From the IMG/VR virus record IMGVR_UViG_3300030117_003097, positions 2,567 to 33,845 of that record: 31,279 bases of DNA, one strand, 5' to 3'. A program made the translations under genes and the position numbers. The DNA comes from a virus. Below are positions 27,461 to 31,279 of the stretch, one piece after another (positions within the stretch are counted from its first letter, which is position 1; every line of letters begins with the position of its first letter). The notes under the pieces are model-generated. The model was not told the DNA's origin, did no database searches, and was given only the letters and a program-made list of their open reading frames with translations.

Positions 27461-30400
27461 ATGACTATAGATTTAACAGATAATGCACCTAGAGTTTCAT
27501 ATACAGTAAGTACATCAACAACGTCATTTGCTGTACCTTTTGAGTTTTTTGATGATGCAGATTTAGTTGTAGTTGTTGGTGGTACAACAAAAACACTTAC
27601 TACACATTATACAGTATCTGGTGGAAATGGTGCCACTGGCACAGTTACTATGACATCTGGAAATGCAGTATCATCTGGTACTGTTATTATATTTAGGGAC
27701 ATAGATTTTAAAAGGACAACAGATTTCCCAACATCTGGTGCTTTTCCAATAGCTACATTGAATACAGAGCTTGATAGAAACATAGCTTTGTTTGATGACT
27801 TACAAGATCGTATTGATAGATCAGTAAGATTAAACGATAATGATGATGCTGCTTCAATGGTATTGCCATTAAAGGCAAGTAGAAAAGGTACTGTACTGGG
27901 TTTTAATGCAACTACTGGTGCAGCTGAAGCTGGACCAACTATTGCAAATGTAAATTCACTTGCTGATATTACAACAAATATTAATACAGTAGCTGGTATA
28001 TCAAGTAATGTAACAACAGTAGCCGGAATAAGCAGTAATGTGACAACAGTAGCTGGTATATCTTCTGCTGTATCTAGTGTTGCTGGAGTAGCTTCTTTAA
28101 TTACAAGTGATTTTGTATCTGATCTAAACACACTTGCTACATCTGCAATCGTAGAAGATTTAAATATATTAGCAACAAGTGATATAGTTTCTGATCTGAA
28201 TACATTAGCTACTACTGATATTGTTAGTGATTTAAATACATTAGCAACAGCCGATATAGTGAGTGATCTTAATACACTTGCAACGTCTGATATTGTTAGT
28301 GATCTTAATCAATTAGCAACAAGTGACTTTGTTTCTGATTTAAATGCTATTGAAGCTATTAAAGCAAACGTAACTTCTGTTGCTTCTAATATATCGAATG
28401 TAAATACTGTTGCTACTCAATTATTAAGTTCTTCACCTACATTTACTGGTACAATAAGTGCTGGAGGTTTAAATATTGATAGTGATGGATCAGTATTAAA
28501 TGACATATCTTTAACTTTCCAACAAACAGAAGCACAATCAAATGTTGGTACTTTACCACAAGTTGTGTTTAAAAGTAAAACAGCAAACAAAGAAGGTGTT
28601 ATTCAACAAAGTTTGGGTACGTTAAATATAATTTCTAAAGACAGTGGTTTAGGAAACTACGGTACTGTAGATATTTTTGTACAAGATAGTGATGCAAGCA
28701 ATTTAACAAGAGTTGTTTCTTTTGGAATACTCGAGCATGATCTTTATAAACGACTTCATCTTGCTTTAGATGGTACTTCAATTAAATTTGGTAATGATGG
28801 TGAGGTAACAATTACTCATGTTCATGATACTGGATTATTACTTAATTCAACAAGTCAATTACAATTTGGTGATAGTGGTACATACATTCATCAATCTGCT
28901 GATGGTGTTTTAGATTTAGTTTCTGATACAGAGATTGAGATAAATGCAACAACAATAGATATGAATGGTGCAGTAGATGTCAGTGGTAATGCTACTTTTG
29001 GTGGTGCAATCACTGCTAATCTTGCAACATCTACAGATGCAAATACAAGCACTACTGGTTCACAAATAAACTCAAGAACATTACATTTTAGAACAAGAGG
29101 AGATAGTGCAGGTATTAGTGGGCAAACTTATTCAAACCAAATTATAAGTTCAAATGGTACGAATGTAGCTCTTGAAATATATACTATCGGTGCAACTGGT
29201 ACACCTGTTGTATTTGGAACTAACTCTACAGAACGGATGAGGATTGATAGCTCTGGTCGTGTAATGATTGGTACTACTACTGAAGGTTATGCACCTAACG
29301 CTGAATTGTTTACAATTTCAAATACAGCTAGTACTTCATCTGATGCAGGGATGACAATTAGAGCAGGATCATCAGGTGAATCTTCTATTTATTTTAGTGA
29401 TGCTACAAGTGGTGGAGGAGAGTATCAAGCTTCTATTTGGCAGAATCATGGTACTAATGAGTTTAATATTCGCACTGTTGACACCATGATATTATACGCA
29501 GGTAACGCTGAAGCTATGAGGATAGATACCTCTGGTAGAGTTGGTATTGATGTAAGTAATATGAGTGCTTATTACGCAACTGATTTTGTTGTTGGTTGTG
29601 CTGATGAAGGTGGTATTACCATATCTGGTGGAGATAGTCATAGAAATTATATTATGTTTGCAGATGGTGCTAGTGGTGGTTCAGAAAGATTTATGGGTCA
29701 AATTAGTTATGACCATGCAGATGATAGTATGGCTTTTGCTACAAATGCAAATACACGCATGACCATAGGATCAAGTGGTCAAGTAGCAATAGATACTGAT
29801 ACTTTTTACGTAGATGCAGCTAATAATAGAGTTGGCATTGGTTCAACTAATCCTCATGCTATTTTTGATGTAAAACCTTGCACAGATGGTAGAATTTTGT
29901 TTGTAAACAATAGTAATGATCCAGACATTGTTGCTGTAAATAATGCAAATTCAGCTTATGCAAATCTTAAACTTGAAGGTGCTACTGTTCAATTTAGAAT
30001 TGCTGGTGGTGAAAAAATGAGGATAGATAGCTCTGGAAATCTTGGTATTGGCACGACTAGTCCTACTTCAATGCTACAAATTAATCAATCTGATAGCACT
30101 GCTTCTCAAGCACATTTTACAAATAGTACAACAGGTTCAACTATAAATGATGGCCTTCTTGTTGGAATTGATCTAAATGAGGAAGGTGCATTTTGGAATA
30201 GAGAAAATACGGCTATAAAATTTGCTACTAATAACTTAGAACGAGTAAGAATAGAAAGCTCTGGTACTGTTTCTTTGCGTAGCCAAACCAATTTGTTTTT
30301 TTATAATGGAAATAATGATAATTACTCAAAAATTTTAAATGGTTCTAACGCATCTGGAAATACATTAGAATTTTATACCAATGCACTTGCTATGACTATT

Positions 30401-30910
30401 GATATTAATGGTAATGTATTGGTGGGAACAACTGCTACTTTAGGTGGAGCTACTGATGATTTTATGACTGTTGCCAATTCAAATGGAGGTAGGGGTGGTA
30501 TTCGTATTGGAAATACTGGTGGTTCAAGTAATACAACTTGCATGAGGTTTCATAATTCAAATGGCAATGTTGGTACTATTAGAACTGATGGCTCTACGAC
30601 TCACTATGACACATCATCAGATTATAGATTAAAAGAAAATGTATCTTATGATTGGGATGCAACAACACGACTTAAAAAACTCAAACCTGCACGATTTAAT
30701 TTTATTGCTGAGTCAGATGAAACAGTTGATGGTTTTCTTGCACATGAAGTTCAGTCAGTCGTACCACAAGCAGTTTCAGGAACACATAATGAGGTAGATG
30801 ATGATGGCAATCCTGTACATCAAAGTATGGATGCTTCTAAACTAGTACCATTATTAGTAAAAACAATACAAGAACTTGAAGCAAGAATAGCTAAATTAGA
30901 AGGAGCTTAA
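27461..30910 (+). CDS. Tail fibre with self-cleaving S74 intramolecular chaperone
   Basis: 1149 residues. The first ~160 residues resemble the T7 tail-fibre attachment domain (VSYTVSTSTTSFAVPFEFFDD, then DFPTSGAFPIATLNTELDRNIALFDDLQDRI). Residues 176-215 are four 10-residue repeats (TVAGISSNVT-like) and 216-299 seven 12-residue repeats (SDIVSDLNTLAT-like), probably a trimeric stalk. About 300-1040 is beta-rich with recurring M-R-I-D-S-S-G-x-x-x-I-G units, likely the receptor-binding part. The C-terminus is a peptidase S74 chaperone with S1053-D-Y-R-L-K1058. In the endosialidase family the equivalent Ser and Lys form the cleavage dyad, predicting a cut between S1052 and S1053 and release of 97 residues after trimerisation. 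Confidence 0.92.
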   Translation: MTIDLTDNAPRVSYTVSTSTTSFAVPFEFFDDADLVVVVGGTTKTLTTHYTVSGGNGATGTVTMTSGNAVSSGTVIIFRDIDFKRTTDFPTSGAFPIATLNTELDRNIALFDDLQDRIDRSVRLNDNDDAASMVLPLKASRKGTVLGFNATTGAAEAGPTIANVNSLADITTNINTVAGISSNVTTVAGISSNVTTVAGISSAVSSVAGVASLITSDFVSDLNTLATSAIVEDLNILATSDIVSDLNTLATTDIVSDLNTLATADIVSDLNTLATSDIVSDLNQLATSDFVSDLNAIEAIKANVTSVASNISNVNTVATQLLSSSPTFTGTISAGGLNIDSDGSVLNDISLTFQQTEAQSNVGTLPQVVFKSKTANKEGVIQQSLGTLNIISKDSGLGNYGTVDIFVQDSDASNLTRVVSFGILEHDLYKRLHLALDGTSIKFGNDGEVTITHVHDTGLLLNSTSQLQFGDSGTYIHQSADGVLDLVSDTEIEINATTIDMNGAVDVSGNATFGGAITANLATSTDANTSTTGSQINSRTLHFRTRGDSAGISGQTYSNQIISSNGTNVALEIYTIGATGTPVVFGTNSTERMRIDSSGRVMIGTTTEGYAPNAELFTISNTASTSSDAGMTIRAGSSGESSIYFSDATSGGGEYQASIWQNHGTNEFNIRTVDTMILYAGNAEAMRIDTSGRVGIDVSNMSAYYATDFVVGCADEGGITISGGDSHRNYIMFADGASGGSERFMGQISYDHADDSMAFATNANTRMTIGSSGQVAIDTDTFYVDAANNRVGIGSTNPHAIFDVKPCTDGRILFVNNSNDPDIVAVNNANSAYANLKLEGATVQFRIAGGEKMRIDSSGNLGIGTTSPTSMLQINQSDSTASQAHFTNSTTGSTINDGLLVGIDLNEEGAFWNRENTAIKFATNNLERVRIESSGTVSLRSQTNLFFYNGNNDNYSKILNGSNASGNTLEFYTNALAMTIDINGNVLVGTTATLGGATDDFMTVANSNGGRGGIRIGNTGGSSNTTCMRFHNSNGNVGTIRTDGSTTHYDTSSDYRLKENVSYDWDATTRLKKLKPARFNFIAESDETVDGFLAHEVQSVVPQAVSGTHNEVDDDGNPVHQSMDASKLVPLLVKTIQELEARIAKLEGA
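27986..28357 (+). repeat. In-frame tandem repeats in the tail-fibre stalk
   Basis: Four units of 30 bases (27986-28105) encode TVAGISSNVT-like decapeptides, and seven units of 36 bases (28106-28357) encode SDIVSDLNTLAT-like dodecapeptides. The codons differ between units while the residues are kept, so the repeat is under protein-level selection rather than newly expanded. Unit number could vary between related phages and change stalk length. Confidence 0.85.
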
Positions 30911-30911
30911 T

Positions 30912-31223
30912 ATGGCAGCAACATGGACAATCGTAAACACAGAGTATGACGTAAAAGGGTCAAAAGGTGATAATCAAATAACTACATTACATTGGGAATG
31001 TACTGATGAGGATGGAGAACATAGAGGTAGAGTTTATGGCTCAATAGCCATACCAGAACCATCAGGTACATTCATAGAATATGCAAAGGTAACACATGAG
31101 AACTGTGTAGCTTGGTGTAAAGCTATCATAGGTTCAGATCAAGTAACAGCTTACGAAACTTCTGTACAAAATCAGATAAATCTATCAAAAACTCCCACAC
31201 AGGGATCAGGAAAACCGTGGTAA
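30912..31223 (+). CDS. Conserved phage protein of unknown function after tail fibre
   Basis: 103 residues: MAATWTIVNTEYDVK, then VTTLHWECTDED-type N-Q-I-T-T-L-H-W-E-C-T-D-E-D-G and YGSIAIPEPSGTFIEYAKVTHENCVAWCKAIIG. This is a recurrent small marine-phage family downstream of fibre genes. It is mixed alpha/beta, with one Cys in each half. The role is unknown; a fibre-assembly or minor tail function is suggested only by position. The ATG is one base after the fibre stop, with GGAGC upstream. Confidence 0.75.
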   Translation: MAATWTIVNTEYDVKGSKGDNQITTLHWECTDEDGEHRGRVYGSIAIPEPSGTFIEYAKVTHENCVAWCKAIIGSDQVTAYETSVQNQINLSKTPTQGSGKPW

Positions 31224-31238
31224 TAAAGGAGGACTAAT

Positions 31239-31279
31239 ATGCCAATGGGAAAAGGAACCTATGGTTCAAAAAGAGGTAG
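31239..31279 (+). CDS. Start of a short conserved phage protein (cut by edge)
   Basis: It reads MPMGKGTYGSKRG and then runs off the end; the last two bases are the start of another codon. AAAGGAGGACTAAT gives it a strong ribosome binding site. Small proteins that begin this way and continue into a basic Pro/Lys tail are frequent in marine podoviruses. If the window closes directly on its first base, the frame would add Ser-Ile and stop (15 residues), shorter than usual. A second frame starting at the ATG at 31261 would then continue into the membrane protein at the left edge. Confidence 0.55.
   Translation, partial: MPMGKGTYGSKRG

Noticed and set aside
27607-28131. Minus-strand 174-codon frame in the tail-fibre gene
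   Set aside because: It is antisense to the fibre anchor and repeats; its repeated Ile-Pro-Ala-Thr composition simply mirrors the stalk repeats.
31035-31052. Hairpin TATGGCT-CAAT-AGCCATA as a member of the ATGGCT stem family
   Set aside because: It lies inside a coding sequence, and 7-bp stems with short loops are expected a few times by chance in 31 kb.

Overview
The window looks like a bacteriophage genome, or nearly all of one, with podovirus (short-tailed) architecture. The A+T-rich composition, small overlapping genes and T7-type head/tail module with short basic proteins before the terminase are typical of phages of marine low-GC bacteria; a SAR11-like alphaproteobacterial host is a guess from style, not something the sequence proves. 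I see no integrase, cI/Cro-type switch, tRNA, CRISPR array or insertion sequence, so a lytic lifestyle is the simplest reading.

Layout. Positions 1-1115 (+) hold the end of the late operon: a small membrane protein, an unknown gene and an M15 peptidase endolysin. Positions 1081-8121 (-) form the leftward early/middle block of about 22 tightly packed genes. It starts with small unknowns and DNA-binding regulators, continues through an Hjc-like nuclease and an O-like HTH replication protein with a possible loader partner, and ends with a recombination cassette (YqaJ-type exonuclease, Rad52/Erf-like annealing protein, SSB-like protein). Positions 8122-9015 are the divergence zone around the small terminase gene: G+C-rich, full of palindromes, with a long inverted duplication and a multi-armed fold. 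Positions 9016-31279 (+) form the structural operon: small basic proteins, TerL, portal, Bbp19-like protein, scaffold, gp13-like acetyltransferase-fold protein, major capsid, a small putative decoration protein, tail tubular A and B, three internal virion proteins, and a large tail fibre with a self-cleaving S74 chaperone, followed by two small genes.

How it works together. The phage encodes no recognisable DNA polymerase, RNA polymerase, primase or helicase here. It probably recruits the host replisome through the HTH protein and its neighbour, and processes DNA with its own exonuclease, annealing protein, SSB and resolvase. Packaging uses TerS/TerL into a T7-like capsid and tail. The right edge (tail fibre, small genes) continues logically into the left edge (membrane protein, endolysin), and joining the two ends directly restores a reading frame with a start codon and ribosome binding site. 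The window is therefore probably a complete, circularly permuted or terminally redundant genome cut open inside the late operon.

Most notable non-coding signals: (1) a possible attenuator-like RNA at 8806-8969 with three mutually exclusive pairing segments and a T-run; (2) an imperfect inverted duplication, 8079-8172 against 8237-8320, that carries a decayed copy of the first early gene's start; (3) four terminator-like hairpins inside the leftward block that point rightward, against its transcription; (4) a structured leader before the major capsid gene; (5) a hairpin that may bring a distant Shine-Dalgarno next to the tail-tubular-A start; (6) a near-consensus promoter at 7282-7310 with a palindrome over its start site.
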